Positions 1 through 8,947 of a DNA stretch of 64,000 nucleotides are shown here, piece after piece (the first letter of the stretch is position 1; every line of letters starts with the position of its first letter). The position numbers and the translations under genes are program-made. Source of the DNA: Kitasatospora sp. NBC_00374 (GTDB lineage Bacteria; Actinomycetota; Actinomycetes; Streptomycetales; Streptomycetaceae); contig NZ_CP107964.1 of the NCBI RefSeq assembly GCF_041434935.1, positions 2,046,001 to 2,110,000 on the forward strand, read 5' to 3'. Under the pieces are notes generated by a model, which searched no databases, was not told the DNA's origin, and saw nothing but the letters and a program-made list of their open reading frames with translations.

Positions 1-2
1 AC

Positions 3-671
3 CTGTTCAGCAAGCACCCGCCCGAGGACGTCTCGATCGACGACATCGCGGCGGCCGCCGGCGCCTCCCGGCCGCTGGTCTACCACTACTTCCCCGGCAA
101 GCAGGCGCTGTACGAGGAGTCGCTGCGGCGGGCCGGACAGGAGCTGGCCGGGCGGTTCGAGGAGGCCCCCGAGGGCCCGATGTCGGAGCGGCTGCTGCGG
201 GTGATGGGCCGCTACCTGGACTTCGTGCACGGGCACGGGCCCGGCTTCGAGGCCCTGCTGCGCGGCGGCTCGGTCGCGGCCAGCCCGGGCACCACCGCGG
301 TGATCGACGAGGTCCGGCGCGCGGCCCTGGAACAGATCCTGGCCCACCTGGCGATCCGGAAGCCCAGCCCCGGCCTGCGCCGGACGGTCCGGGCCTGGAT
401 CGCCAACGCCGAGATCACCTCGCTGGACTGGCTCTCCGAGCGGAGCGTCCCGCTGGAGGAGCTCCAGCTCCAGCTGGTGCAGGAGTTCGTCGCGGCGCTG
501 GCCGTCACGGCGGCCCGCGAGCCGGCGCTCGCCGCCGAGCTGGTGGGCTTCTTCGCCGCCGAGCGCCCCGAGGGACCGACCGGTCGGCTGGTGCGCGAGC
601 TGGCCGGGCTGCTGGCCGTCCCCGGCCTGGCCGCCGACCTGGGCCGACTGGCGAGCCCGCCGGCCGGCTGA
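3..671 (+). CDS. TetR-family transcriptional regulator (5' end outside window)
   Basis: The reading frame is open from base 3 and ends at TGA 669-671, so the gene starts before the window. The first visible residues form the end of a TetR helix-turn-helix (SIDDIAAAAGASRPLVYHYF at about 27-86), with the usual tyrosine-containing recognition helix. The remaining 160 or so residues are the all-helical ligand and dimerisation domain. An internal ATG at 180 would remove the DNA-binding domain and is not the start. TetR proteins bind operator palindromes as dimers and are released by a small ligand; neither target nor ligand can be inferred here because the upstream neighbour is missing. Confidence 0.9.
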   Translation: MFSKHPPEDVSIDDIAAAAGASRPLVYHYFPGKQALYEESLRRAGQELAGRFEEAPEGPMSERLLRVMGRYLDFVHGHGPGFEALLRGGSVAASPGTTAVIDEVRRAALEQILAHLAIRKPSPGLRRTVRAWIANAEITSLDWLSERSVPLEELQLQLVQEFVAALAVTAAREPALAAELVGFFAAERPEGPTGRLVRELAGLLAVPGLAADLGRLASPPAG

Positions 672-793
672 GCCGGCGGATCCGGAGCTGCCGCGCCCGC
701 TTGGTGAGGTTCCATGCCGGATGCCGTTGTGTCAGCGGTTTCTGATAGAAAGTGGACGTAATTCCACACCGAGAGCGAGGGGGGCTCGGCGCC

Positions 794-2564
794 ATGACTC
801 AGGACGGCTTCACAGCCGCAGAGCGGATCGCGGCCACGCTGGACGCACTGGCCGAAGCGCTGCTGGGCGAGCGGGCGACGCACTACCCGGCAGCCGGCCT
901 GGCCGCCTTCGGCGGTGCCGCCCATCCGTCCGCCGGGGCGCTGTTCGGCGTCCGGATCGGCCCCAACGGCCCCGGCCTGGCCGGCGTGCACGGCCTGGGC
1001 ACCGTGGTCGAGGCCGCACACACCCGCCGCCCGCAGCCCGCCGAGGGCGCGGCCGCCGAGCTGCTCGCCCGGCACGGCGGCGGCGCGGTGCGCGGGTCGA
1101 CGGCGCCCTCGGCCCGTGAGTACCACCTCCCGGTCGCGCTGGAGAGCGCGGACGAGAAGCTGCGGCCGGCCTTCACCCCGGCACTGGCCGGGCTGGCGGC
1201 GGACCGTCAGATCCGTACCCCCGACGAGCTGTCCACCGGATCCGGTGTGGAGGCGCGCCTGCTGGTGCCCTCCGCCTTCCACCCGGTGGCCGTCCGCGGC
1301 GACCGGGCCGCGCTGGCCACGCACCTGACCGAGGTCGCCGAGGAGCTGTTCGCCGGCGCCCCGCAGGCCCGCAGGGAGTTCGCGGTCGTGTCGGCCGCGC
1401 TGGCCGAGGAGGCCGCCGCCGCCGGCGTGGTCTTCGCCGGCCTGTCGGCGGTCGACGTCGCCGGGCGCCACTCGCACGCCTCGCTGGTCGTCTCGGTCGC
1501 CCCGAACGCCCAGAGCGTCGACGATCTGGCCAACTCGCTGGCCGACCGGCGGCCCGCGGCCGAGGTCTGGCGGGTCCTGCTGCCGGCCGGCCCGGCCGTG
1601 CTGCTGGTGGAACCGCGGACGGTCGCGGTGCCCGCCCCGCTCACGGACGGTGGCGAGGCCCGTCGGCTGGCCGGCGCCGCGGTCGAGGCGTTCGTCCCGC
1701 TGCCGGACGGCCGGTCCGTGCTGGCCGTGCAGCTGAGCACCGTCCAGACCGAGGACTGGGAGCTGTACGCGGGCGCGTTCGCCCGGGTCCTGGAGAGCAT
1801 CCAGCTGGCCTGGGACGGCATCCTCGACACCACCCCGCTGCCGCAGGCCCCGTCGGCGGTCCCCGTCCAGCAGCCGGCGCAGCCGCCGGTGGCGGCCGCT
1901 CCCCCGGCGCCGCCCGTGCCGCCGGCCCCTCCCGTGGCGCCGCCGGCCGCCCCGGCGCCGGTCGCCGAGCAGCCCACCGGCACGCCGGTGCTGGTGCCGC
2001 CGCCGGACTTCAACCCCTTCGCGCCGCCCGCGCCCCCGCCGCACCGGCCGCACCGGCCGAGCCGCCCGCCGCGGGCAAGGGCACCCCGGTCCGGGTGCCC
2101 CCGCCGGACTTCAACCCCTTCGCGCCGCAGGCCCCTCGGCGCCCGCCGCACCGGCGCCCGTGGCCGCGCCGGCCCCGGCCGCCGCCCCGGCAGCGGCCGA
2201 CCCGTTCGGCACGGTGCTGCCCAGCGCGCCGGTCGACCCGTTCGGCACGGTCACCACCGGTTCGGCCCCGGCTCCCGCGGCCGCTCCCGCCGCCCCGGCG
2301 GCGCCGGCGCCCGCCGCGGCGCCGCCCGGCCCCGGCAAGGGCACCCCGGTCCGGGTCCCGCCGCCGGACTTCAACCCCTTCGCGCCGCCCGCGCCCCCCG
2401 CCGCACCGGCCGCACCGGCCGAGCCGCCCGCCGCGGGCAAGGGCACCCCGGTCCGGGTCCCGCCGCCGGACTTCAACCCCTTCGCGCCGCAGGCCCCCTC
2501 GGCGCCCGCCGCGGCACCGGAGCCCCCGGCTCCCGAGCCGCCGGCGTACAGCCCGTTCGGCTGA
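794..2564 (+). CDS. Proline-rich repeat protein of unknown function, two -1 frameshifts in the repeats
   Basis: I do not recognise the family. The first 350 or so residues are an Ala/Leu/Val-rich globular region with no signal peptide or membrane segment. The remainder is a Pro/Ala-rich tail carrying four copies of a motif ending PPPDFNPFAP, plus two DPFGTV motifs. The given sequence shifts frame twice. The first shift is at the C-run 2033-2037, with five C where the sister repeat at 2394-2399 has six. The second is at 2132-2135, with four C where the sister copy at 2494-2498 has five. Restoring one C at each gives one open frame of about 590 codons ending YSPFG-stop at 2564. A strong terminator hairpin follows 14 bases later, which supports that stop rather than the longer chance frame to 2917. 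ATG 794 is chosen over GTG 752 because a purine-rich stretch (GAGAGCGAGGGGG) lies upstream. Either sequencing error or a real mutation fits. Confidence 0.7.
2021..2512 (+). repeat. Long near-identical direct repeats in the proline-rich tail
   Basis: Bases 2021-2149 and 2382-2512 are nearly identical by eye. They differ at the two C-run lengths and a few bases around the VPPP codons. Each unit encodes a Pro/Ala linker, the segment GKGTPVRVPPPDFNPFAP and the start of the next linker. Further DFNPFAP copies lie at about 2005-2025 and 2363-2385. Such repeats are prone to recombination, slippage and short-read assembly error. Confidence 0.85.
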
Positions 2565-2577
2565 TCGGCGGTCCCTG

Positions 2578-2611
2578 CGGCGGCCCGGCAGTGTCAACTG
2601 CCGGGCCGCCG
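2578..2611 (+). terminator. Intrinsic terminator hairpin of the proline-rich repeat gene
   Basis: A perfect 14-bp stem (GGCGGCCCGGCAGT, loop gtca, then its complement), extended by one more pair outside, begins 14 bases after the TGA at 2564. There is no strong T-tract, as is common in actinomycetes. Confidence 0.75.
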
Positions 2612-2657
2612 TTCGGCGTTCCGGCACCCCTGACGGCCCGGCGCGGCTCCGGCACTT

Positions 2658-2669
2658 TGGTCCAGACCT
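2658..2669 (+). promoter_or_regulatory. DasR-type operator upstream of chitinase
   Basis: The sequence TGGTCCAGACCT has the GGTC-YAG-ACC dyad of DasR-responsive elements and of the 12-bp motifs known in Streptomyces chitinase promoters. It lies 200 bases before the chitinase start, in the 304-base intergenic stretch 2565-2868 that otherwise holds only the upstream terminator. Only one clear copy is visible; streptomycete chitinase promoters often carry two as direct repeats. By family knowledge, DasR repression would be lifted by amino-sugar phosphates derived from chitin. Confidence 0.75.
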
Positions 2670-2868
2670 ATTGCCAGCGGGGCCGGGGCTCCTTACCCTC
2701 CTATGACACAGGACCTCTGCGGCAACCCGACGGCCCGGGGCCTGGGCTCCGGGCTGTCCCCACCTGCCCGAGCGCGCATCACCCATGCACCTGGCACCTC
2801 CCCCCACAGGTAGGGGAGCCCGCCCGGTCGGCCACGGCCCCGGCGCGCTCCCGGACAGGAGCTCATCC

Positions 2869-5127
2869 ATGCGCAGACGTCGGTTCCGGCTGCCCCTGCT
2901 CGCCGCGGGAAGCCTGATCGCCCCACTGATCGCGGTCGCCCTTCCCGCCACCAGCGCCCATGCCGCCTCCGCCACCGCCACCTTCGCCAAGGACCAGGAC
3001 TGGGGCAGCGGTTACGGCGGCAGCTACACCATCAACAACGGCACCACCGCGGCCATCAACGGCTGGACCCTGGAGTTCGACCTCCCCGCGAACAACAGCG
3101 TCGCCTCGCTCTGGAACGCGGGTTACACCACCGCCGGCTCGCACGTGACGGTGAAGAACCCCGGCTGGCAGCCGGTCATCGCGCCGGGCGCCTCGTACAA
3201 CTTCGGCTTCAACATCGCCTATTCGGGTGCCTACCAGCCGCTGCTGAACTGCAGGCTCAACGGGCAGCCCTGCGCCGGCGCCCCCTCCGACACCACCGCC
3301 CCGAGCGTGCCCGGCAACCTGCAGGGCGCGCTGACCGGGACCAACGGCGCGGCGCTCAGCTGGTCGGCCAGCACCGACAACGTCGGGGTGAGCGGGTACG
3401 ACGTCCTCGACGGGAGCACCAAGGCCGCCACCGTCGGCGGCACCTCGGCCAGCCTCTCGGGGCTGTCGGTCGGGACCCACTCCTTCACCGTGGTCGCCTT
3501 CGACGCGGCCGGCAACCGCTCCGGCGCCGCCGGGCCGGTCACCGTGACGGTGCCGACTCCCCCGGTGGACAACCAGCCGCCGACGGCTCCCGGCACCCCG
3601 ACCGCCACCGCGACCGGCGCGAACTCGATCGCGTTGAGCTGGGCCGCCGCCACCGACAACGTCGGCGTCAGCGCCTACGACGTCTACCGCGGCACGAGCC
3701 TCGCCAGGACGGTGACCGGCACCTCCACCTCGGTGGACGGCCTGGCGCCGGACACCTCGTACACCTTCACCGTCAAGGCCAGGGACGCGGCCGGGAACGT
3801 CTCGCCCGCCTCCGGGCCGGCCACCGCCAGGACCCTGCCCGACACCGGCAACCCGGGCGGCGGGCTGAAGATCGGCTACTTCACCCAGTGGAGCGTCTAC
3901 GCCCGCGGCTACAGCGTGAAGCAGCTGGACACCTCCGGCACGGCGGCGAAGCTGACCACGCTCAACTACGCCTTCGCCAACATCCACCCGACCACCAAGC
4001 AGTGCTTCATCACCAACAAGGCGGCCGGCAACGACTCCGACCCGAACGCGGGCGACGGCGCGGGTGACGCCTGGGCCGACTTCGGCCGCGGCTGGGACGC
4101 GGGCACCTCGGTGGCCGGCACCACCGACACCTGGGACCAGAAGCTGGCGGGCAACTTCAACCAGCTCAAGCAGCTCAAGGCCAAGTACCCCAACCTCAGG
4201 ATGCAGATCTCGCTGGGCGGCTGGTCCTACAGCAAGTGGTTCTCGGACGCCGCCGCCACCGACGCCTCCCGCAAGGCGCTGGTGAGCTCCTGCATCGACA
4301 TGTACATCAAGGGCAACCTGCCGGTGATCGACGGCCGCGGCGGCGCGGGCTCGGCGGCCGGCATCTTCGACGGCATCGACCTGGACTGGGAGTGGCCCAA
4401 CTCCGACGGTCACCTGGGCAACATCTTCAAGCCCGCCGACAAGGCCAACTACACCCTGCTGGCCCAGGAGTTCCGCCGTCAGCTGGACGCCCTCGGCGCC
4501 ACCACCGGTAAGCACTACACGCTCAGCGCCTTCCTCCCGGCCGACCCGCTGAAGATCTCCGCCGGCATCGACATCCCGGGCCTGTTCGGGGCCTTCGACT
4601 TCGCCACCATCCAGGGCTACGACTACCACGGCGGCTGGGAGAACGTGACCAACCAGCAGTCGGCCATCAGGCTCCCGGCCGGCGACCCGAGCCCGGCGAA
4701 CCAGAGGTTCAGCTCCGAGATCGCCATCAACGCGTACGTCGGCGGCGGGGCGCCCAAGAGCAAGCTGACCCTCGGCATCCCGTTCTACGGCCGCGGCTGG
4801 ACGGGCGTGCCGCGCGGCACCACCAACGGCCTGTTCCAGACCGGAACGGGCCCCGGCCCCGGCACCTACGAGCCCGGCTACGAGGACTACCACAAGCTCA
4901 AGGAGATGGCCACGAGCGGCGGTTACACCGTCTACCGGGACACGGTCGCCGGCTTCGCGTACATCTACAACGGCAGCGTCCTCTACACCTACGACGACCC
5001 GACCGAGATCGCCCGCAAGACCGCCTGGATCAAGTCCCAGGGCCTGGCCGGCGCGATGGTCTGGTCGTTCGACGGTGACACCGCCAACGGCGAGCTGATG
5101 ACGGCCGTCAACAACGGCCTGAAGTAG
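2869..5127 (+). CDS. Secreted GH18 chitinase with CBM2 and two fibronectin type III domains
   Basis: This 752-residue enzyme hydrolyses chitin outside the cell. Residues 1-32 are a signal peptide with an arginine-rich start and an AHA cleavage end. A family 2 cellulose/chitin-binding module follows (about 33-136, starting ATATFAKDQDWGSGY). Two FnIII domains come next (about 142-226 and 233-322), each with TDNVGVS and DAAGN blocks. The catalytic GH18 barrel runs from about 330 to the end. Its active-site motif FDGIDLDWEW places the proton-donor glutamate at residue 508, and MVWSFDGD near the end closes the barrel. ATG 2869 is preferred to the in-frame start at 2785 because AGGAG lies seven bases upstream and a signal peptide follows directly. 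The DasR-type site upstream suggests induction by chitin breakdown products. Confidence 0.95.
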   Translation: MRRRRFRLPLLAAGSLIAPLIAVALPATSAHAASATATFAKDQDWGSGYGGSYTINNGTTAAINGWTLEFDLPANNSVASLWNAGYTTAGSHVTVKNPGWQPVIAPGASYNFGFNIAYSGAYQPLLNCRLNGQPCAGAPSDTTAPSVPGNLQGALTGTNGAALSWSASTDNVGVSGYDVLDGSTKAATVGGTSASLSGLSVGTHSFTVVAFDAAGNRSGAAGPVTVTVPTPPVDNQPPTAPGTPTATATGANSIALSWAAATDNVGVSAYDVYRGTSLARTVTGTSTSVDGLAPDTSYTFTVKARDAAGNVSPASGPATARTLPDTGNPGGGLKIGYFTQWSVYARGYSVKQLDTSGTAAKLTTLNYAFANIHPTTKQCFITNKAAGNDSDPNAGDGAGDAWADFGRGWDAGTSVAGTTDTWDQKLAGNFNQLKQLKAKYPNLRMQISLGGWSYSKWFSDAAATDASRKALVSSCIDMYIKGNLPVIDGRGGAGSAAGIFDGIDLDWEWPNSDGHLGNIFKPADKANYTLLAQEFRRQLDALGATTGKHYTLSAFLPADPLKISAGIDIPGLFGAFDFATIQGYDYHGGWENVTNQQSAIRLPAGDPSPANQRFSSEIAINAYVGGGAPKSKLTLGIPFYGRGWTGVPRGTTNGLFQTGTGPGPGTYEPGYEDYHKLKEMATSGGYTVYRDTVAGFAYIYNGSVLYTYDDPTEIARKTAWIKSQGLAGAMVWSFDGDTANGELMTAVNNGLK

Positions 5128-5142
5128 TCCGGCCGGCGCCAC

Positions 5143-5829
5143 TCACGCGCGGCGTGCCAGATGGACCGCATCCGGCACGCCGCGTACCACGTCGACCTCC
5201 AGCGTCCCGACGTCCACGAACCCGGCCGCGCGCAGCGCCCGTTCGAACGGCTCGGACGGCTGGGCGCTCCACACCGCGAGCACCCCGCCCGGCACCAGCC
5301 GGCGGTGGGCGGCGGCCAGCCCGGCCGGCCCGTACAGACCGGAGTTGGCCTCGGTGACCGTCCAGTCCGGCCCGTTGTCGACGTCCAGGCAGAGCGCGTC
5401 GTACAGCTCCCCGGGCTCCGCCAGGTACGCGAGCAGGTCGGTGTGCTCGACGACGACCCGCGGGTCGTCCAGCGCGCCGGCCGAGAACGCGGCCAGCGGG
5501 CCCGTCCGGTGCCAGTCGATCACCGCCTCCTCGCGCTCGACCACCGCGATCCGTGCCCAGCGCGGCTCGGCCGCGGCGTGCGCCAGCGAGAAGCCCACCC
5601 CGAGGCCGCCGATCAGCACGGACGGGCGGGCGGCGGCCAGCCGGTCCAGCGCCGCCTGGACCAGCAGCCGCTCGGAGCGGCCGTCGGCGGTGTCCATCAG
5701 GAAGCAGCCGTTGGCGATGATCTCGAAGTGCGCACCGCGCTGACGCAGCGCCACCTCCCCGTACGGCCCGTCCCGCCGGTCGAGCGTGACGGGAGCGAGC
5801 GGTCCGGACCGGGAGGGCAGTGCGGGCAT
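5143..5829 (-). CDS. Spermidine-synthase-fold (SAM-binding Rossmann) protein
   Basis: This 228-residue cytosolic protein has the Rossmann nucleotide-binding core of spermidine synthases and class I methyltransferases. It shows the glycine-rich loop SVLIGGLGVGFSLAHAAAE, the acidic strand end AVVEREEAVIDWH, and YDALCLDVDNGPDW, the acidic motif typical of the polyamine aminopropyltransferase branch. Short spermidine-synthase-like proteins of this kind are common in actinomycetes and are often annotated without a proven substrate, so I would not claim polyamine synthesis. It is convergent with the chitinase, 15 bases away, and lies upstream of the YeiH gene on the same strand with a 111-base gap. 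Confidence 0.75.
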   Translation of the reverse strand: MPALPSRSGPLAPVTLDRRDGPYGEVALRQRGAHFEIIANGCFLMDTADGRSERLLVQAALDRLAAARPSVLIGGLGVGFSLAHAAAEPRWARIAVVEREEAVIDWHRTGPLAAFSAGALDDPRVVVEHTDLLAYLAEPGELYDALCLDVDNGPDWTVTEANSGLYGPAGLAAAHRRLVPGGVLAVWSAQPSEPFERALRAAGFVDVGTLEVDVVRGVPDAVHLARRA

Positions 5830-5940
5830 CGGGCGTCCTCGGAGCGGGTGCGTGATCGGGGCCGGTGGATCGTCGTGGTCGGCCCGACTCTAGCCCGGCG
5901 TCCGGGGGCCGTTCAGCGATTTTCGCGCAGAGCCACCCGG

Positions 5941-6975
5941 TCAGGTGGTCAGCAGCACCCCGGCGTACGAGACCCCGGCGACCACCACCCAGGCGGCCAG
6001 CCCGAGTGCGGCGACCCGGCCTCCGGTCCGGGCCAGGGCCGGCAGGTTGACCGCGCTGCCGAGGCCGAACAGGGCTGCCGCGAGCAGGAGTTCCTGCACC
6101 TGCTGGGCGCCCTCCAGCAGGCCGTCGGGCACGGTGAGGACACTGCGCGCCGCGACCACCAGCAGGAATCCGGCCACGAACAGCGGCACGGCCGGCGGCC
6201 GCTTCAGCGTCCTGGCGGCCCGCCGGCGGTTCCGCAGGGCGATCCCGACGCCCGCCACCAGCGGTGCGAGCATGACCACCCGCATCAGCTTGACCAGGAC
6301 GGCCTCGCGCAGCGCCACCGGGCCGCCGGTCTGCGCGGTGGCCACCACCTGGCCGACGTCGTGCACGCCGGCGCCGACCCAGCGGCCGAAGCCGGTGGCG
6401 TCCAGGCCGAGCGGCTGGTGCAGCAGCGGCAGCACGGCGATGGCGAGGGTGCCGCAGAGGGTGACCAGGGCGACCGAGGTGGCGGCGTCCTCCTCGTCGC
6501 TGCCGGCGGCCTCGCTGACCGCGCCGATCGCGGACGCCCCGCAGATCGCGTACCCGGCCGCGACCAGCAGCGGCTGGTCGCCGGGCAGGCCGAGCTGGCG
6601 GCCGAGCCACAGGGTGCCGGCGAAGGTGGCGCCGACCACGGCGAGCACCATCGCGACGGTGGCCCAGCCGAGGCCGAGGACGTCGTGCAGGCTGAGCTTG
6701 CAGCCGAGCAGCACGATGCCGATCCGCATCAGCCGGCGCCCGGCGAGCGAGAGGCCGGGCCGGGCGGCGCCGCGCACCAGGGCCCGCAGGCGGGGCAGGT
6801 GGGCGGCGGCGATGCCGAGGGCGACGGCGGCGGTGAGCCGGGGGACGGCGGGCACGGCGGCGTGCACGGCCCAGGCCACGGCCACACCGAGAACGGCCAG
6901 CGCCAGGCCCGGTCCGTTGCGGCGGAAGGCCGGGGGCACGGCCGGGCGGGCGACGACCCGGAGGGTCAGAGCCAC
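5941..6975 (-). CDS. YeiH-family putative sulfate/sulfite exporter
   Basis: This 344-residue membrane protein has about ten hydrophobic segments and the family signature GIVLLGCKLSLHDVLGLG, followed by GYAICGASAIGAVSEAAGSD and the GAGVHDVGQVVATA block. GTG 6975 is taken as the start: it lies seven bases after the cysteine dioxygenase stop, and the longer frame upstream overlaps that gene. Cysteine dioxygenase produces cysteine sulfinate, whose breakdown releases sulfite. An exporter translated directly after it is therefore consistent with removal of excess oxidised sulfur. That role is inferred from context and from the predicted function of the family. Confidence 0.85.
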   Translation of the reverse strand: MALTLRVVARPAVPPAFRRNGPGLALAVLGVAVAWAVHAAVPAVPRLTAAVALGIAAAHLPRLRALVRGAARPGLSLAGRRLMRIGIVLLGCKLSLHDVLGLGWATVAMVLAVVGATFAGTLWLGRQLGLPGDQPLLVAAGYAICGASAIGAVSEAAGSDEEDAATSVALVTLCGTLAIAVLPLLHQPLGLDATGFGRWVGAGVHDVGQVVATAQTGGPVALREAVLVKLMRVVMLAPLVAGVGIALRNRRRAARTLKRPPAVPLFVAGFLLVVAARSVLTVPDGLLEGAQQVQELLLAAALFGLGSAVNLPALARTGGRVAALGLAAWVVVAGVSYAGVLLTT

Positions 6976-6982
6976 GGCGCCG

Positions 6983-7549
6983 TCACCGCTCGTCGGCGGG
7001 GAGGCGGTAGACCCTGCGGATGCTGCTGCCGAGCCGGGCCAGGTCGGCGCCGTAGACGTGCAGCGAGATCGCGGTGCCGGTGCCGCAGTTGCGGACCCGG
7101 TGGATGTCACCGGGCGGCGCGAAGCCGCACACCGTGCCCTGCCGGTTGACCACGTCCTCGGTGGCGACCAGGCGCGCGGTGCTCCCGTCGGAGACCAGCC
7201 GGTAGCGGCGTTCGCCCTCCTCACCGAGGTGCACGCCGGTGGTGCACCAGGAGAGGTGGTCGTGGACGGAGGTCTGCTGGCCGGGCAGCCAGACCAGGGC
7301 GACCAGCGAGAAGCTGCCGTCGGCCTCGGCGTGCAGCAGGTGCTGGCGGTAGCGGTCGGGGTCGCCCTCGCACTGCTCTGCGGTGAGCAGGTCGGCCGCT
7401 CCGAGGTGCGGGGCGAGCCGCTCACCGACCAGGTAGGCCGTCAGCTCGGGCGGCAGGCCGCGCTCGACGGTCTCCCGGATCTCCTCGACCAGGTCGCGCA
7501 GGCGCCGGGTGCAGGCGGCGGTGACTGCTCTCGGGGCGGTGGTTGTCAT
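6983..7549 (-). CDS. Cysteine dioxygenase type I
   Basis: This 188-residue cupin oxidises L-cysteine to cysteine sulfinate with O2 and Fe(II). The three iron ligands are visible as H96 and H98 in SVHDHLSWC and H150 in GDIHRVRNCG. The first cupin motif continues as TTGVHLGEEGERRY. Length and layout match bacterial cysteine dioxygenases. The gene lies between an upstream LysR regulator and a downstream YeiH-type exporter on the same strand, a compact cysteine-catabolism and sulfur-export unit. The 88-base gap to the LysR gene contains CCATAAGCATTGATGG (read on the minus strand), an imperfect dyad that could be a LysR-type site. Confidence 0.9.
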   Translation of the reverse strand: MTTTAPRAVTAACTRRLRDLVEEIRETVERGLPPELTAYLVGERLAPHLGAADLLTAEQCEGDPDRYRQHLLHAEADGSFSLVALVWLPGQQTSVHDHLSWCTTGVHLGEEGERRYRLVSDGSTARLVATEDVVNRQGTVCGFAPPGDIHRVRNCGTGTAISLHVYGADLARLGSSIRRVYRLPADER

Positions 7550-7637
7550 GCCTGCAGGGTCGGACGGACTGTCCCATCACGTCCAAGGAGGGTTTCTTGG
7601 CCGATCCACCATCAATGCTTATGGGTCGGCCCGGGGC

Positions 7638-8573
7638 TCAGCAGCCGGCCCGGGCCGCGGCGGCCCGGCGGAGCTCCTCCACCACCACGGCGGTGGCCGG
7701 CACCCGCATGTGCTCGCGCAGCACGTACGCGGAGACCCGGCGGAACTGGTGCGGCTCGACCAGCCGTCCGGTGACCTTCTGGTGGCACATGAAGGCCAGC
7801 ACCAGCGAGGGCATCAGGGCGATCCCCACCCCGGCGGCGACCAGGCTCTGCACGGCCAGGTTGTCGTCGGTGGTGAACACCACGTCGGGAGCGTAGCCCT
7901 CGTCGGCGCAGATCTGCAGCAGATTGGCCCGGCAGCGCGGGCAGCCGGCGATCCAGCGCTCCTCGGTCAGGTCGGTGAGCCGGACGGCGTGCCGGCGGGC
8001 CAGCGGGTGGCCGACCGGGAGCAGCACGGTGAGCCGGTCCTCCAGCAGCGGGATCTCGACCAGTTCGTCGGCCACCGGCGGGACGGCGCCCTGGTAGCTG
8101 AAGGCCAGGGCCACGTCGCACTCGCCCCGCAGCAGCCGCTGGACGGACTCGGGCGGCTCGGCCTCGGTCAGCTCCACCCGGACACCGGGGTGGTCGGCGA
8201 GCAGGCTGGCCATCGCCTCGGGAATCAGGGTGGCGTTGGCGCTGGGGAAGCCGCAGACCCGCACCCGTCCGGCGCGCAGCCGGGCGAGCGCGCCGAGCTG
8301 CTGCTGGGCGGCGTCCAGGCTGGTCAGAATGGTCCGGGCGTGCCGGGCGAGCGCCTCGCCGGCCTCGGTGAGGCGCAGCCCGCGGCCGGCTCTGGTGAAC
8401 AGCGGGACGCCGGCCGTGCGCTCCAGCGCCTTCATCTGCTGGGTGACGGCCGGCTGGGTGTAGCCGAGTACCCGGGCGGCCGCCGAGTAGGAGCCGCTGG
8501 TGACCACCTGGTGGAAGGTCTTGATGTGCCGTGAGTCGAACACCCGAGAATCATAAGCGGATTTTGGGGTCAC
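7638..8573 (-). CDS. LysR-family transcriptional regulator
   Basis: This protein is 311 residues from GTG 8573, or about 301 if GTG 8543 (FDSRHIKTFHQVV) is the true start. The N-terminal winged helix-turn-helix is typical (SGSYSAAARVLGYTQPAVTQ), followed by FTRAGRGLRLTEAGEAL. The C-terminal part is a type 2 periplasmic-binding-like effector domain (GRVRVCGFPSANATLIPEAM onwards). GTG 8573 has GGAAGGGGA about eight bases upstream. It precedes the cysteine dioxygenase and YeiH genes on the same strand and probably controls them. The YeiE branch of LysR proteins plays a comparable role next to yeiH in other bacteria. Confidence 0.9.
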   Translation of the reverse strand: MTPKSAYDSRVFDSRHIKTFHQVVTSGSYSAAARVLGYTQPAVTQQMKALERTAGVPLFTRAGRGLRLTEAGEALARHARTILTSLDAAQQQLGALARLRAGRVRVCGFPSANATLIPEAMASLLADHPGVRVELTEAEPPESVQRLLRGECDVALAFSYQGAVPPVADELVEIPLLEDRLTVLLPVGHPLARRHAVRLTDLTEERWIAGCPRCRANLLQICADEGYAPDVVFTTDDNLAVQSLVAAGVGIALMPSLVLAFMCHQKVTGRLVEPHQFRRVSAYVLREHMRVPATAVVVEELRRAAAARAGC

Positions 8574-8609
8574 GGGCCAAATCCCCTTCCGTCACTTTGG
8601 TATCTCCTG

Positions 8610-8945
8610 TCACTCCCCGGTCAGCGGCAGCCCCATCACCACACCCGCCCTCGCCATCGGGGCGCCGCCGCGTGCCCGCGGGCTGCACCGGCCCCGCCGC
8701 TCCACCCAGCGGGCCAGCCAGGAGAGCAGCAGGCACATGCCGAGGTAGATCGGCGTGATCACCAGCACCACCGGGATGAACGGCAGCCCGTAGTCGAGGT
8801 TGGTGGCGATCAGTTCGCCCGCGCGCAGGAACTCCTCGTACGTGATCAGGAAGCCCAGCGAGGTGTCCTTGAGCGCGACCACCAGCTGGCTGATGATGCC
8901 GGGCAGCATCGCCCGGTTGGCCTGCGGCACCAGGACGTACGCCAT
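8610..8945 (-). pseudogene. gluD remnant: C-terminal part of glutamate ABC permease
   Basis: Only the last third of a GluD-type amino-acid permease remains. It is recognisable from VPQANRAMLPGIISQLVVAL through KDTSLGFLITYEEFLRAGEL to LLLSWLARWVERR, with no first membrane segments. Upstream, the sequence passes directly into the end of gluC in a different frame, so the start of gluD has been deleted. ATG 8945 is the first in-frame methionine, but translation of this piece is unlikely to give a working permease. Family members are about 290 residues; here 111 codons are open. Confidence 0.85.
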
Positions 8946-8947
8946 CA

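Noticed and set aside
2565..2917. Extension of the proline-rich gene frame to 2917
   Set aside because: The Arg/Pro-rich sequence is the wrong frame after the C-run shifts, and it crosses a perfect terminator and the DasR site.
2863..5142. Long open frame antisense to the chitinase
   Set aside because: It mirrors the codon bias of the chitinase on the other strand; composition is Gly/Arg/Val-rich without any protein-like motif.
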